Origin: Boswellia sacra
Lineage: Eukaryota; Streptophyta; Magnoliopsida; Sapindales; Burseraceae
NCBI GenBank assembly: GCA_013180625.2
Contig: SNVD02002618.1
Span: forward strand, 100,079 to 164,078
Direction: 5' to 3'
DNA: 64,000 bases
How positions within the stretch are numbered: position 1 is the first letter of the stretch; every line of letters begins with the position of its first letter. A model generated the notes under the pieces. That model ran no database searches, was not told the origin of the DNA, and saw only the letters and a list, made by a program, of their open reading frames with translations. Below are positions 35,502 to 47,124 of the stretch, piece after piece. Made by a program: the position numbers and the translations under genes.

Positions 35502-35640
35502 TCTTAAATAGTGCACAAATCAAACAGAAGAATTGTCAAAGAACTACCAGCTGACCATTTGACTGCTGGCCAGTTGTTGCATGATAGCCGACCGGCTATC
35601 AGACAGTCGCCCAATAGTGTGACAGCCTGCCAGCACCTAT
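35502..35640 (-). promoter_or_regulatory. Putative promoter of the antisense DUF7745-like ORF
   Basis: On the minus strand, a TATTTAAG box (35503-35510) sits about 65 bp before the ATG at 35436. It is preceded upstream by GCGACTGTCTGATAGCC and GGTCGGCTATCA, the same words found upstream of the LTR TATA box and of the PMD gene. Confidence 0.45.
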
Positions 35641-35950
35641 TAGGGCTAAATAGCCCATCTGCCCTCCTCTTACGTGATCCTTCAAATTTCAGAACGTGTA
35701 CTGATGATCTATTTCGAGCGCGTGGCTTCCAAATTTTGTAGTGTTGTTGGGAATTGAATAACCGATGATGTAGAAACAAATTTGAATAAATTTTGACGTA
35801 AATTCAGTACAATGTGTAAAATGTATGGAATCAGAAATAAAGAAGTTTCACTTAATCTTTGAAATTTATTTGATTGTATATCATGAAAGTTCATACATGG
35901 AAGCAAAATAAACAAAGAAAAATCCTGATAAAAGTCGATGGTGACAATCC

Positions 35951-37854
35951 TCAAAACTCATCACCATCATTATCAATATTGAAGGAGAAAGCGATGACCT
36001 GAGCTTGAAGGCACTCCACCTCACAATGCAGACAAGTAACATCTTGACGACCTGTCTAACTAAGTAAGAAAATCATATAGTTAGAAGAACTATTGAGATA
36101 GAAATCATACACACATGAATTATAAAAGGACACCGTACTTGATACTGGTGAGACATCTATAAGGCATACCATGCGAAGTAGCCTGCATGTGAAAAACCTG
36201 CTCCATGGAAGATTGTGGCACCTACATTGCATTGCATTCCTATTAGTGATAAATGAAAGAGAATTTGAGAAATTAACAATCAAGAAACTTACCAAAGTAG
36301 TGTCTTGTTGAACAAAAGGGACAGACATGCTCAGATCCTTAGCGATCACGTGGTTCTGGATCGACTCGTTGTCATCCCATGTGTAGACAACATTACTAAG
36401 GTAAGCCTGAAGATCACCGATCATATTACTTCTGTTCTTCTATAGGAGGAGGTCACTGTTGAGCCATTGTAGAAAAGAAGCCGAAGTGCTTATACCAGAA
36501 GAGGAGGCTCTCGATCTCTTCCCATGATGAACAGAAGAACTACCCGATCGATTAGACATCGTTGGAGGATAAGGAATGTCGGCAGTAGATCGACCGGGCC
36601 TAGTATACAATAGGGTAGCTCAAGCCCATTAAACATAAGGAGTCGATGTCAATGGGAACTTGATGGTACTCAAGTGAAACCCGATTATGTAGACTGATAC
36701 CTTTGGCTCCATAGCCAAGTCGGCTGATTCAATCATCAAAACCGGTGACGGAGAAGGAACCAAATGGCGGAGAAAGAAGTCTAGCTCATGAGATCTGTCG
36801 AGCTCCGCACAACGTGCAGTCTACCTCTTTATCCGAGGGAAAGAAGAAACCTCACTAGCAGGAAGGGGAGATGGTAGAACTCCCAACTCATACACCCTTA
36901 TCTATCATGGGTGATACAAAATCAGAAATGGGAGTCATGCGATAAAATACAAAGTTGTGAAAAAGAAAGAAGTTACCTCAATAAGTGTAGCAAATCTAGG
37001 AACCCTGATAATGCCTTGACAAGCCTGATCTAAGCTAAAATACATCTGACTGAGAGCAGTGTGACCCCAGTCAAATATTTCACTCGATCAATATCCTGGA
37101 GGGCAGGAAGTAAAGTCAAAGTGGTGGTGTTCGATGCATTGGAGAAGAGCATCGTACCTAGTAGATAAACTATGAAGCTACGAGCATACTGATCCACCTC
37201 GACAAGAGTCAGATTGGACCTCCGTTTCCAATATTCTTGCAAGGGAGTATATCGAATAGAAACATTGCTCTTGACCTTCACCTCACACCCAAGAAGATCT
37301 TAGATCAATCTATGTTAATCCGTGCAGTGCGCAATACAGGTATTAATAGGAATTGGATCGTTGCCGCATGGAAGGCCGATCAAGGCAGCAATGTCCATAG
37401 GCACAATAGTTATCTCACTGAACGAAAGATGGAATGTGTGGGTCGTATCCATCTGCCTCTCATGCAAAGCAGCTATTACCCGATGATTAATGTACCACTG
37501 AGCACATGGAAGACAAGTGATGAACTCATAGGAACCAGTATCGATGTTCCTTCTCCTTATTGTATCATTCTCTATCTCTAATAACCAACTATAGGCTCCA
37601 AAAAATGCCCTACAACTCTTGTTCTCATGATAGTCCTAAAGCAAGAAATTAAAGAATCTACATAAATCCAAGCGTAAATACACTCGAAGAAAACAGAATA
37701 GGCAAGATATGAAGTGATCGAGTACTAGGTTGATGATATGAGAAGCCACGTCGTAGATAATCAGCACCTTCTGATCTTTTGGAAGACCCTTCAACGTCGA
37801 TTTCCAGATTGAATTAGACCCATTCAGGCCAAGGTGGATTGGATGACCAGTCAT
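35951..37854 (-). pseudogene. Plant mobile domain (PMD) gene, copy B, with introns
   Basis: Antisense to element 2. Starts MTGHPIHLGLNGSNSIW at 37854. The PMD core includes ITIVPMDIAALIGLPCGNDP near 37370-37430 reversed and ALSQMYFSLDQACQGIIRVP near 37010. Introns with GT-AG ends that keep the frame lie at 36902-36976 and 36222-36292 (donor GTAAGT); a first intron from GTACTCG to CTTTAG lies near 37630-37740. It ends with a coiled stretch VECLQAQVIAFSF and stop at 35951. In-frame stops (37300 region, 36815, 36630) and a shift near 37065 make it a pseudogene. PMD proteins are nuclear silencing-related factors in plants. Copy A at 26207 is the same gene. Confidence 0.65.
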
Positions 37855-37966
37855 TAGAAAGAAGAAGTTGAGACAAACACATAGAGAAAAATCAGAAGCG
37901 AATCAGATGAAAAATGAAGAAGTTATGCGAGAATAAAGACGCGAATGGAAGAATGGGCTTTATAGA

Positions 37967-39921
37967 TGTCACGCCCTACCATCTCTTATTTAGAGATTTT
38001 AGGGGTGATTATTTAAGAAAATAATAAAAAGACTTCAAAATATCTCCCTCAACTTTTTTTTTTCTTGTTTCTTTATATATACATATCACATGAATCCCTT
38101 ACAACATCTGACTATTTGTTCAAAATAAACTATATATACATTGATGAACAAATTTAGTACATAAGTTGATAATCACATAACCAAATTTCCTATGACGACC
38201 TAGGCTAGTCAAATCATTTTCCAAATTCATTGCATGCATGTAGACACCAGACTCCCTAAGAAAGCTCTAGAACACCACTAATATAAACCTCTTTCGGTGT
38301 ACCTGTGGAGGGAGGGGGTGAGCATAAAGCCGAGTAGGAAAAATTCTAACATTATACTAAATTACAAGCTTTCAACAATTACTCAATTACATAGATACAT
38401 AACCAATAATAATAATAAGTCAAGCAAGTATTTTCATTCGCACATCAAGTTTATATTCTGTTCCCCTTGAATCCGTATCCAAAATAGCCCATCCAAAGTC
38501 TAACACTAATAACTTCATATCCGCATTCTCCTTGGATCCATATCCAAAATGGCCTATCCAAGGTCCAATGCATATACTGATGACCTGTCAATATAATTTT
38601 TAAAATAAATCTCAAGAAAATATAATTTTTATGAAAATCCAAGACTTTCAGGAAGTGTGCATGCGGTTCAAGTGGATTTTGTAACTTCGCTCGACACTCG
38701 ACACTGTTCCGCTTGACACTCGACACTCACACCTCCATGTCAAGTCTTGCATGTAACACGCGATACTATTTACTCAACACTTGGTACAAAACACTCGACA
38801 CTCAAATATACATGTCGAGTCGCGCATGCAACACGTGACACTATCTCGGCAACAGACACTTGACACTCGACATGTGCACAACTGACACTCAACACATGCC
38901 ACTCGACACTAGGCATTAGCCACTCGACACTCGACATGTTCACACCCAACACTCGACTCATGCCACTCGACACTAAGCAGTAGCCACTCGACACTCGACA
39001 TTTTCACACCCGACACTTGACTCATGCCACTCAACACTAAGCAGCAGCCACTCAATGCTTGACATGTTCACACCCGACACTCGACTTATCCCACTCGACA
39101 CTCGACATGTTCACACCCGACGCTCGACTTATCCCACTCGACACTCGACATGTAAGTGTCGAGTAGTGTCGGGTGAAATGTTAGTCTCTGAATCCAGAGC
39201 TGTGAATCTACACGAATATGTCGGTTAAATCACCTTATTTTCAGATTTCGACCTCAAATTTCAAAAATTCACCAAAAATCCATTTTAACTCCAAATTCAA
39301 TGAAATCAGTGGCTATTTAAAGTTTCATATGTCTATTTTTCTAAACAAATGAAAAATCATACAATTCACAATATAGAAAAATGTTGTAGCTCAAATAACA
39401 CAGAACAGTCATACGAACTACAACTCCCTTCAAGAACAACCTCTACTTCACTTTATAAGCGCTTAATTATCACACATAATTCATCCTCCAAGCAACAAAA
39501 CAATCAATTCACAATAAGTAGTTTCACACATAATTCATCATCCGAGCAACAAAACAATCAATTTACAATAAGTCACATGCATAACAAACCAATATCAATC
39601 AAAACAGCAAAATACATAACACGATATAAGTATAGTGTTAGAAAATCCCTACTTGATTTCCAAGCTTATACACCTCTTTTCCTCTCTTTTTCTTCCTTCT
39701 CTTTTTCTTCTTCTCCTTCTTCTCTTTCCCTCTCACTATAACCGTAAGACTCTCCTCCTCTCTCTCTAAATACCAAAAAAATCCTCTCTTTTATGTATAT
39801 ACAAGGCCTTAATTCATGGGCCTAAGTCCACTAATTTTCCAACCAATTTAATCCTTAGACATGGTTTCTAAATTTTGTAATATATAAGTGTATACATATT
39901 TATTTTCTTTTGAACTCTGCA
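37967..39921. mobile_element. Solo LTR or short LTR element inside the PMD promoter
   Basis: Begins TGTCACGCCCTACC and ends ...CTCTGCA, flanked by the exact 5-bp duplication ATAGA (37962-37966, 39922-39926). Removing it restores CTTTATAGAAGCCCC, which matches the reverse of copy A (26090-26105). TGTCACGCCC is a common plant LTR start. No protein-coding region; it contains a minisatellite at 38680-39160. Probably a solo LTR, its orientation uncertain. Confidence 0.75.
38869..39146 (+). repeat. CGACACT minisatellite, 64-bp and 43-bp units
   Basis: Three 64-bp units start at 38869, 38933 and 38997, then two 43-bp units at 39061 and 39104, each starting GACATGTTCACACCCGACAC. The 43-bp unit equals the 64-bp unit with a 21-bp deletion. 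Decayed units extend left to about 38680. The array ends in an inverted stretch (AAGTGTCGAGTAGTGTCGGG) that can pair with the repeat. Confidence 0.85.
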
Positions 39922-40836
39922 ATAGAAGCCCCTAACTGTCGACCGATAGTCAGACAGTCGAACGGCTATTGACCAACCACTGGTCGACAGTCAGATGGTG
40001 GGGCGACTATCAGACAGTCGATCGACCATCCCCTAAATAAGGGCCCAAGCAGGAAAGAGAGAAAAGGAAAAAGAAAGAAAGGAAAAAAAAAAGAAAAAGG
40101 GAGGGAAAAAAGAGAAAAGAGAGAAGAGAGAGAGAATAGAGAAAAAAGGAAGAGAAAAAGAGGGGAATTCCTCATCAACCTTAAGACAATGGAATCGGTG
40201 ACAAGTACTTGAACATGGCAATGGTTTGACAGCTCACAAGGAAAGAATAGCAACCTCAATCCATAGAATCTTCGACTGGAATCACATGAAGAATTCCTTT
40301 AGAATACTAGAATGCAATCTATTGAAGAACGCACCAAATAAGGTAAAAATTTGAATTGATTTTTACATCATCAAGAAATTTTTTGAATTTTGCAGGAACT
40401 TGAAAAAACAAATGGAAGAATCCCCAAAAGTCCATGAATCCAGAACTCCCTAATGAAGAACGGCAAATGTAAGAGAAGTCAAGAATAAACAATGTCTGAA
40501 CATGATTAAGAAATTTTCCATAGTGGATTGAACGGAATCAAGAATAGAAGCTTAGGCATGAAATCCATTGAGTGCGAAATCTAAAGTAGATTAAGGAAAC
40601 TTGAAGAATAGTTAGAATGAGGTAATGAAATCCAACAAATGCAAAGACTGAAAAAGATCGAATAAGCATGAAGAATACTTAGATACCGGGCATGAAACCT
40701 AATGAATGCAAAATCGAAAGAGATCAAAGGTAAATGAAGAATGCTCAGCCAAGGGCACGAAGAATGAAAAGGTCTAAAGACCGCAAAGTAGTGCATGACA
40801 GAAGTTTTCCAAGTGGGCATGCATTAAAAGGAAACT
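39922..40836 (-). promoter_or_regulatory. Upstream region of the PMD gene in element 2
   Basis: Homologous in reverse to 25241-26105. From the gene outward (rising coordinates): a cluster of GTCAGACAGTCG and GACTATCAGACAGTCG words (39935-40030), a GA-rich tract (40045-40170), and a non-coding stretch with diverged repeats around GAATGAAATCCAATGAATGCAAA (40540-40700). The solo LTR separates this block from the TATA-like box and the ATG. No gene here. Confidence 0.5.
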
Positions 40837-41460
40837 CTAATAAGTAGGTACACTTAAGAGTGTTTTAAGCCTTTAGAATAGGCACAAGCCCTAAGAAGAG
40901 GTGCACTAAAGAGTTTTGAAAACCCTAAGAAGAAGTTGCACTTAAGAATGTTTTAAGCTCTTAGATTAGGCACAAATCATAAGAAGAGGCACATTGAAGA
41001 GTGTTAAAAACCCTAAGAAGTAGGTACACTTAAGAGTGTTTTAAGCCCTTAGAATCGGCACAAGCCCTAAAAAGAGGCGCACTGAAGTGTGTTGAAAACC
41101 TTGAGAAGTAGGTATACTTAAGAGTGTTCGAAGCCCTTAAAATAGGCAATAGGCAGACTGATGAGTGTTACTAAACCCTAAGAAGTAGGTGCACTGAAGA
41201 ATGTTAGAAAACCTAAGAAGTAGGTACACCGAAGAGCTTTTTATTGGAAGCATTGTAAGGATGCTTTTTAGCACTTGAACATGCACATTCGCCCTTAGAT
41301 GGGGCATGTTCACACTTAAATGGGCATATTTGCCTTAGATAGGCACATTCACCCTTGGATGGGCACCTCAACCCTTGAATGGGCACATTTGCCTTAGATA
41401 GGCACGTTTTCCTTTAAATGGGCACATTAACTCCTAAATAGACACACACTTTGCACGAAT
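40837..41460 (+). repeat. Tandem repeats before the expected 3' LTR of element 2
   Basis: 40837-41240: units of about 60 bp in a 120-bp higher pattern (GTACACTTAAGAGTGTTTTAAG, CCTTAGAATAGGCACAAGCC, CCCTAAGAAGAGG). 41265-41460: shorter units around TTAGATGGGCACATTCGCCC. No coding capacity. Such arrays near the 3' end are common in Tat elements. Confidence 0.7.
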
Positions 41461-41525
41461 AGAAGGGAGTGGTGAGAAAGTTTGAAATAAGGAGACGACG
41501 TCAAAGATGATTTATGTCTCACAAA

Positions 41526-42085
41526 TGTGAACGGGGCTTTCATCCTGCCAGAGCGTTTGCGACCACGACACTGTGTCAAAGGCCCTTTCGAGACTTAAAG
41601 AAACACAAACGAGCCATGGGCACGTCTGGAGAATGGAATCGCCACCCAATTATTCAATTGGGAATAAATAGGGGCAATCTAATCCCTCGCTTCGGGACCT
41701 AAACTATCCTTATCCCTTTAGAGATAGGTTCGGGAAGTTAGGTACGAGTCTTTCGACTGGCTCGGATATAAATTTGACCTCCACTTGGGAAATACCAAAT
41801 AGAAATTATTCGTGTTGTTACTTAGTCCGCTTGAGTGATTTATTTTATACACAAATTATTTATTTTATCTTTTCTAAGCATAAGAAGTGATTATTCAATC
41901 AATGGCAGTTGTATATTCATACAAAGAGGGAGGAGAACAAGTTACATTTCCATCAAACATGGGGGAAGGGAAGAGGATTACAACATTTTTTATTCAACAA
42001 TAAAAATAAAACATTCTATACATTCATGTATTTGAATATTTATTCTAAGTGATAGTCCTTCATCATCAATATAAGTCCACCATGC
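41526..42085 (-). repeat. 3' LTR part of Tat element 3
   Basis: Reverse complement of the last ~560 bases of the Tat LTR (GTTTGCGACCACGACACTG, CAATTATTCAATTGGGAAT). Breaks off around 42085 where the 3' internal region begins, so the first part of the LTR has been deleted. Confidence 0.75.
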
Positions 42086-43260
42086 TTGATCATCATTCAC
42101 CTAGTTCTGAGAGCCTCATTCTGCCCACTATCCAGACACCATCAGCATCTGATCTTGCCTACTTCTTTGACTTTTTGATTTCCACCATGGGCATTCACAC
42201 CAGGGGTGGTAGAGTGACATTATCCTTTATCATGCCTTTGCCTGGGATGATGGATAGGGTTTCGTCTAGTTGGCTTCATCTTTTTTAGTTATATCTTCTT
42301 GCACAGTTTCTACTAGTCTCGCTGAATGACCTTGCAGATCTATATCTTGTGACCATCATTCCTCAGATGGGTCCTAGTTTCACAATAATTTTCTTGATTT
42401 TGGTTGAGACATTGATACTGGATTGTGTCAAGACAGATTCGAGTTAGAGCTTCAGTGGCAGTCTTCTACTTCTTTAGGTTTTTCTTATGTAATAATTTTC
42501 TTTTTTATTTTCTAACTTTTGCGTAAGTTGTCCTTTTCTAGGTTTTTGACTTAGCAAGCTTGCCCTAAGTTTTGCCTGAGCTGCCTTTTTTGGGTTTTCA
42601 ACTCAGCGGCTCTTCTTTTTTCTCATGCCCTAAATTTTGCCTAAACTATCCTTTTCGGGTTTTCAGCTTAGCAGGCTTGCCTTAATTTTTGCCTAAGCCG
42701 CCCTTTCTAGGTTTTCACTTAGTAGGCTTTTTTTTCTTATTTTTCTCTGCTTCTTTTCTTCTTAGATTTGGTTACAGCAGAGATTATCTGTTCTTGCATC
42801 ATCTGAAGGGGACATTTTCCGTTATAACCCTCATCTTCTTACAAGGAGGAGACTTGAGAGACATTCTTCTTGAATTGACTCACTTCGAGTCATTCTTGAT
42901 ACTCGGATTTGCTAGCACTATCTATGGTGGAGGCTAGAGCATGTGACCATAGGGACATATATTGCATGCCTGCCTCTAGCGTGTTTCACCTATAGTTCAT
43001 TCTATGATCCTACCAGCTGTATCGGCAGTATGGTCAAAAGCAAAGAATTATGGATTTATCGGTTGCTTTCGATCCTGAGGGACTATTTACTCGTTATCTA
43101 GAGCGTGTGAAAGATTCTTGGGCAGATCGCACCATTGAGAGGAATCAATTCCATGATCTTGATTTTGAGACTAATGACCGATACAAGGATTGGTTCACCT
43201 TTCGGGCTTCCATTCCTGATCCTTTTCTTCAAGCTAGGCAGTGCTGTGAGTAATACAGTG
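42086..43260 (+). pseudogene. Antisense DUF7745-like ORF of Tat element 3
   Basis: Opposite strand to the pol of this element. Starts inside the protein: SPSSESLILPTIQTPSASDL (42088), RVTLSFIMPLPGMMDRVSSS (42210), then the tandem-repeat region, QGGDLRDILLELTHFESF (42842-42895) and LFTRYLERVKDSWADRTIER (43083-43142). The same blocks lie antisense in elements 1 and 2. The N-terminal part was lost in the fusion to the LTR. Stops at 42286 and 42935. Confidence 0.5.
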
Positions 43261-43529
43261 AGCCTATTTGTAGTCTATCAAAGAGGCAGAGACAACATTG
43301 TTAGTTCCTTAATTGACTTAGATGTTCGATGTTTCCTTTATGTTGTTATGCAAAATAAAAAGACATTTCAAAAGATATATTTGTTCCAAACAATTTCATT
43401 TCATTAATAAAAATACAATCTTTGTTATGTGAACAATATGTGCAAAATGATACAACTTCCATCATTAATCAACCATTTCTGATTTTCTAATTAATTAATT
43501 TTCCTCTCACTTTCTTTTTTTTTATACGT

Positions 43530-44700
43530 AATATTTCTTCAACTTGTCCATGTTGATGGGTTCAATGAACTCATTCCCTTCCATATCTGATAAAATGACG
43601 GCTCTGCCGGACATGAATTTTGTCACAACAAATGGACCCTCCTAGTTGGGTTTAAACTTTCCTCTTGGAATAAACACAATTGGTCTTGCTTGCTTGAGGA
43701 CTAATTCTCCTTCTTTGAACTTTCTTGCCTTTATTCTTTTGTTAAAGGCTCAAGCAACCCCTTTCTGGTATAATTGCATATGGTACCTGGCCTTTATTCT
43801 TTTCTCATCAATTAAGGCCAATTGTTCATCTCTATTACAAATCCACTCCTCTTTAGGAACTTCTGCTTCAATTAGAACTTTCACTGATTTCATTTCTATC
43901 TCAATTGGTAGGATCTCTTTTAAACCATATACCAAAGAGAATGGCATTATGTTGGTCAAACTTCTGAGCGTTATTCTATAACCCCATAACACAAACAGTA
44001 ACTTCTCTGCCAAATCTTCATATGTCTATACCACCTTGGTCAACATCTTCTTGAGGTTCTTATTAGCTGCTTATACTGCCCTATTGGCTTGTGGCTAGTA
44101 TAGAGACGACTTATGGCATTCAATCCTGTACTTCTTAAACAAAGCCCTAGTCTCAGCTTGAAAATGAACCCTATTGTCAGTCACGACATGGCATGGTACC
44201 CCAAATCTATATTTGATGTTATTCTCAATGAACGTCGCCATTTGTTTTGCCCCTAACTTAGTATAGAACTCAGCTTCTATCCATTTGGTGAAGTAGTCGA
44301 TCACCACCACCATATACTGATGTCCATTAGAGGCCGACGGCCTTATTTCGCCTATAATATCGATGCCCCATGCAGCAAAAGGCTACAGTGCAATCATCCC
44401 TTGTAGTTCCAAGGGTGGTTGATGGATCAAGTTTTCATTAATCTGGCATGGTTACACTTCTTCACAAACCGAACACAATTTTTCTCCATAGTTAGCTAGT
44501 AAAATTCTTGCCTCATGATCTTCTTTGCAAGCATTAGCCAATTTATGTGTGGCCCACATATACCACTAGGATTTCTTCCATAAGTCTGCTTGCTTTTTTT
44601 TTCATCCACACACCTTAGTTGCATCTTTTTCAGCATTTTCTTGTACATCATCCCTTGATCACAAGTAAACTATTTGGCCAACTTACATAACACAACCTTA
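43530..44700 (-). pseudogene. Integrase of Tat element 3
   Basis: The C-terminal block EQLALIDEKRIKARYHMQLY (43835-43775) and LRSLTNIMPFSLVYGLKEI near 43965 precede, in reverse order, the core: CHVVTDNRVHFQAETRALF (44200-44140), VVVIDYFTKWIEAEFYTKLG (44310-44255) and the first-Asp block near 44360. The zinc-domain region lies near 44450-44600. Stops occur near 44095 and 44460. Similar in order and residues to 32640-33810. Confidence 0.78.
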
Positions 44701-44879
44701 TCCTTCTCGTTGGCCTTCTTAAGCAAACTCCTTTCTTCTATATATTTCTTTAAGTCATAGAACCATGGCTTCTCATTCACTTCGACCTCTGTTACATAAG
44801 GCTCCATGTAACCAGGGCCCCATGTTTGTGATATCACTATTGGTCTTACCAATAATTCTTTAGCGCTTGCCCATATTGA

Positions 44880-46645
44880 TGCCAACGAGACCAATGCAAT
44901 TGGCCATTTGATTCTCACTTCTAGGAAGATGGGTGAAGGTGCACTGTTTAAACCTTCCAATCAACCTTCTGATGTGTTCAAGGTAAGGCTTTAGCTTCCC
45001 TTCTCGTAAATCCTAAACTTCATTGGCTTGAGAGATGACTAGCTTGAAATCTCCCTACACTTCTAGTTTATCAATACCCATGGCAATCACAATTTCTAAA
45101 CCAAAGTCACAGGCTTCATAATCAACAATATTGTTGGTGACTCTAAACTCTAACTTTTTGTTGAATGGGATGACTTCTTCAATTGGTGACACTAGAATAA
45201 CTCCGATTCCACTACTGTTATGATTAATAGCTCCATTAAAGAATATTCTCTATCCCACTACCGAGATTATCCCTAGATGTTCATCTGGGAATTCCAACTC
45301 TCTTACTTCATTGTTGTCAATTAGGTTCATGGCCAAGAATTCTGCTACTATTCTTCCTTTCACCGTCTTCTTGGTAATATATTCAATGTCGAATTCTGAT
45401 AACTGTACCAATCATCTTGCTAGCTTTCCCATCAATACTGGTGCCTCATAAAGATACTTCATCAAATCCTCCTTCGAGACAACCTTAATTTTGTAAGACT
45501 GAAAGTAGTGCCTCAATTTCTTTGAGAGCCAGACCATGGCTAAACAGGTTTTCTCCACATAGCTATACTTCATCTCATATGGCAACAACTTCTTGCTAAG
45601 ATAATAGATGGCGTGCTCTACACCCTTCTCATCTTCTTATGCCAATATAACATCAATAGCCTCTTCCTCCAGGGCCAAATAAAGTATTAAATTCTTCCTA
45701 GTTTGTGGCAGTTTCAAAACCGGTGGGTTTTGTAAGTACTTCTTAATCTTTTGAATGCTTTTTAGCACTGATCATCCTATTCCATCAGCTAATCCTTCTT
45801 CAAAAGCCTAAAAATTGATGCACAAATAGTTGTCAATTTAGCGATAAACCGACTAATATACTAGATTTTCCCAGGAAACCCTCAAGTTTCTTTTTCAGTC
45901 TTAGGCGATGGCATCTTCGTAATGGCTTTCACCTTATTTGGATCTACTTGTATCCCTTTCTTATCAATTATAAACCCCAGCAACTTCCCCAAGGTAACTT
46001 TGAAGACATAGTTTTTTGGATTTAGCCGCAACTTGTATTTCTTCACCCTTTCTAGGAATTTGTCTAAGGCTTCGAAGTGACCCTCTCGAGTCTCAGACTT
46101 CACCATCATGTCATCCATATAAACTTTTATCTCCTTATACATCATATCATGAAATGGCATTGTTGCCATTCGTTGGTAAGTCGTCTTTGCATTCTTCAAA
46201 CCGAAGGGCATCACCTTCATTTACCATCATTATCTTGTCTTCATCTTATCTAATTGGCCATCATTATACAAAGCAAAGGAAAATCATCCTTTGATGAGGT
46301 CTTGTTCAAGTCTTAGTAATCCATACACATTTGGACCCTTCCATCCTTCTTTGGTACTGGCACAATGTTGGCTCACCATTCCGAATACTTCACCACTTCT
46401 AGAAACTTGGCTCCAATTTGTTTAGAGACTTCCTTTTTGATTTTTTGAGCCCACTCCAGCCTTATTCTTTTGAACCTCTGCTTGACCAGTTTCACATGCG
46501 GATAAGTCAAAATTATATGCTTAGCGATGCTTCTATCAATTCTGGGCACGTCATCAAAGGACTAGACGAAGACTTCTTCATGCTTCTTTAATAAGTTTTG
46601 AAATTTCTTTCTCTCTTCAGGAGTTCTATCAAGTGCAATGCATAT
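44880..46645 (-). pseudogene. pol: RT, RNase H and second RNase H of Tat element 3
   Basis: RT part 46645-45880: MKVMPFGLKNAKTTYQRMA (46220), VYMDDMMVKSETREGHFEAL (46125) and GKLLGFIIDKKGIQVDPNKV. RNase H about 45860-45400 (YYLSKKLLPYEMKYSYVEK near 45600). Second RNase H about 45290-44880 (FFNGAINHNSSGIGVILVSP near 45235, KKLEFRVTNNIVDYEACDFG). YMDD in place of YVDD at the catalytic site. Better preserved than elements 1 and 2 but still with frame breaks near 45880 and 45000. Confidence 0.78.
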
Positions 46646-47124
46646 TGTGAACGATGCTTTTTTCCTGTCAGAGCGTTTGCGATCATGACACTATGTGAAA
46701 TTCTCTTTCGAGACTTAAGGGAATACAAATGAGCCATGGGCACGTTTAGAGAAAGAAGTCGCTACTCGGTTATTCAATTGGGAATAAATGGGGGCAATCT
46801 AATCCCTCGCTTCAGGACCTAAACTACCCTTATCCCTTCGAGATGGGTTTGAGAAGTTAGGTATAAGTCCTTTGAACGCCTGGATGCAAATCCGGCCTCC
46901 ACTTGAGAAATACCAAATAAAAATAGCTCGTGTTGTTACTTAGTCCACTTAGCATTGTTCATTTTAGGCATACATTTCCATTTTATCTCCGTTAGACATG
47001 TTAGGTGATTATTCAATCAATGGCAATTATAAAAATCCATAGAAAGAGGGAGGAGAATGGATTACATTTCCTTTGAAACATAAGGGAAGGGGAAGATGAT
47101 TACATCACTTTGTTCTTCAACAAA
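46646..47124 (-). repeat. 5' LTR part of Tat element 3
   Basis: Reverse complement of the LTR end, starting exactly at the terminus TGTGAACG and joined without primer-binding site or leader to the pre-RT coding sequence at 46645. It is interrupted at 47124/47125 by the Athila derivative; ACAAA at 47120-47124 is the expected target duplication. Confidence 0.72.

Larger units (their letters stand above)
11039..41525 (+). mobile_element. Tat-type Ty3/gypsy retrotransposon 2 (with nested insertions)
   Basis: LTR 11039-14291, leader to 15479, continued at 27230, gag 27384, protease near 29600, RT to integrase 30650-33810, then a 3' region with two antisense genes (DUF7745-like from 35436, PMD from 37854) and tandem repeats to 41525. 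No + strand 3' LTR is seen before the third Tat element begins at 41526, so it should lie beyond the window. Insertions inside it: 12584-13969, 14675-15188, 15480-27224 and 37967-39921. Confidence 0.75.
41526..47124 (-). mobile_element. Tat-type element 3 (minus strand, gag deleted)
   Basis: The left end is the reverse LTR terminus TGTGAACGGGG at 41526. Then come the 3' region with a DUF7745-like antisense ORF on the + strand, integrase, second RNase H, RNase H and RT (to about 46645), then again reverse LTR sequence from 46646. Leader, gag and protease are absent. The 5' LTR is cut at 47124 by the Athila derivative, so its start should lie beyond the window. Confidence 0.75.

Noticed and set aside
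38869..39160. CRISPR-like regular repeats
   Set aside because: Repeat units are contiguous without unique spacers and lie in a plant retrotransposon LTR; it is a minisatellite.
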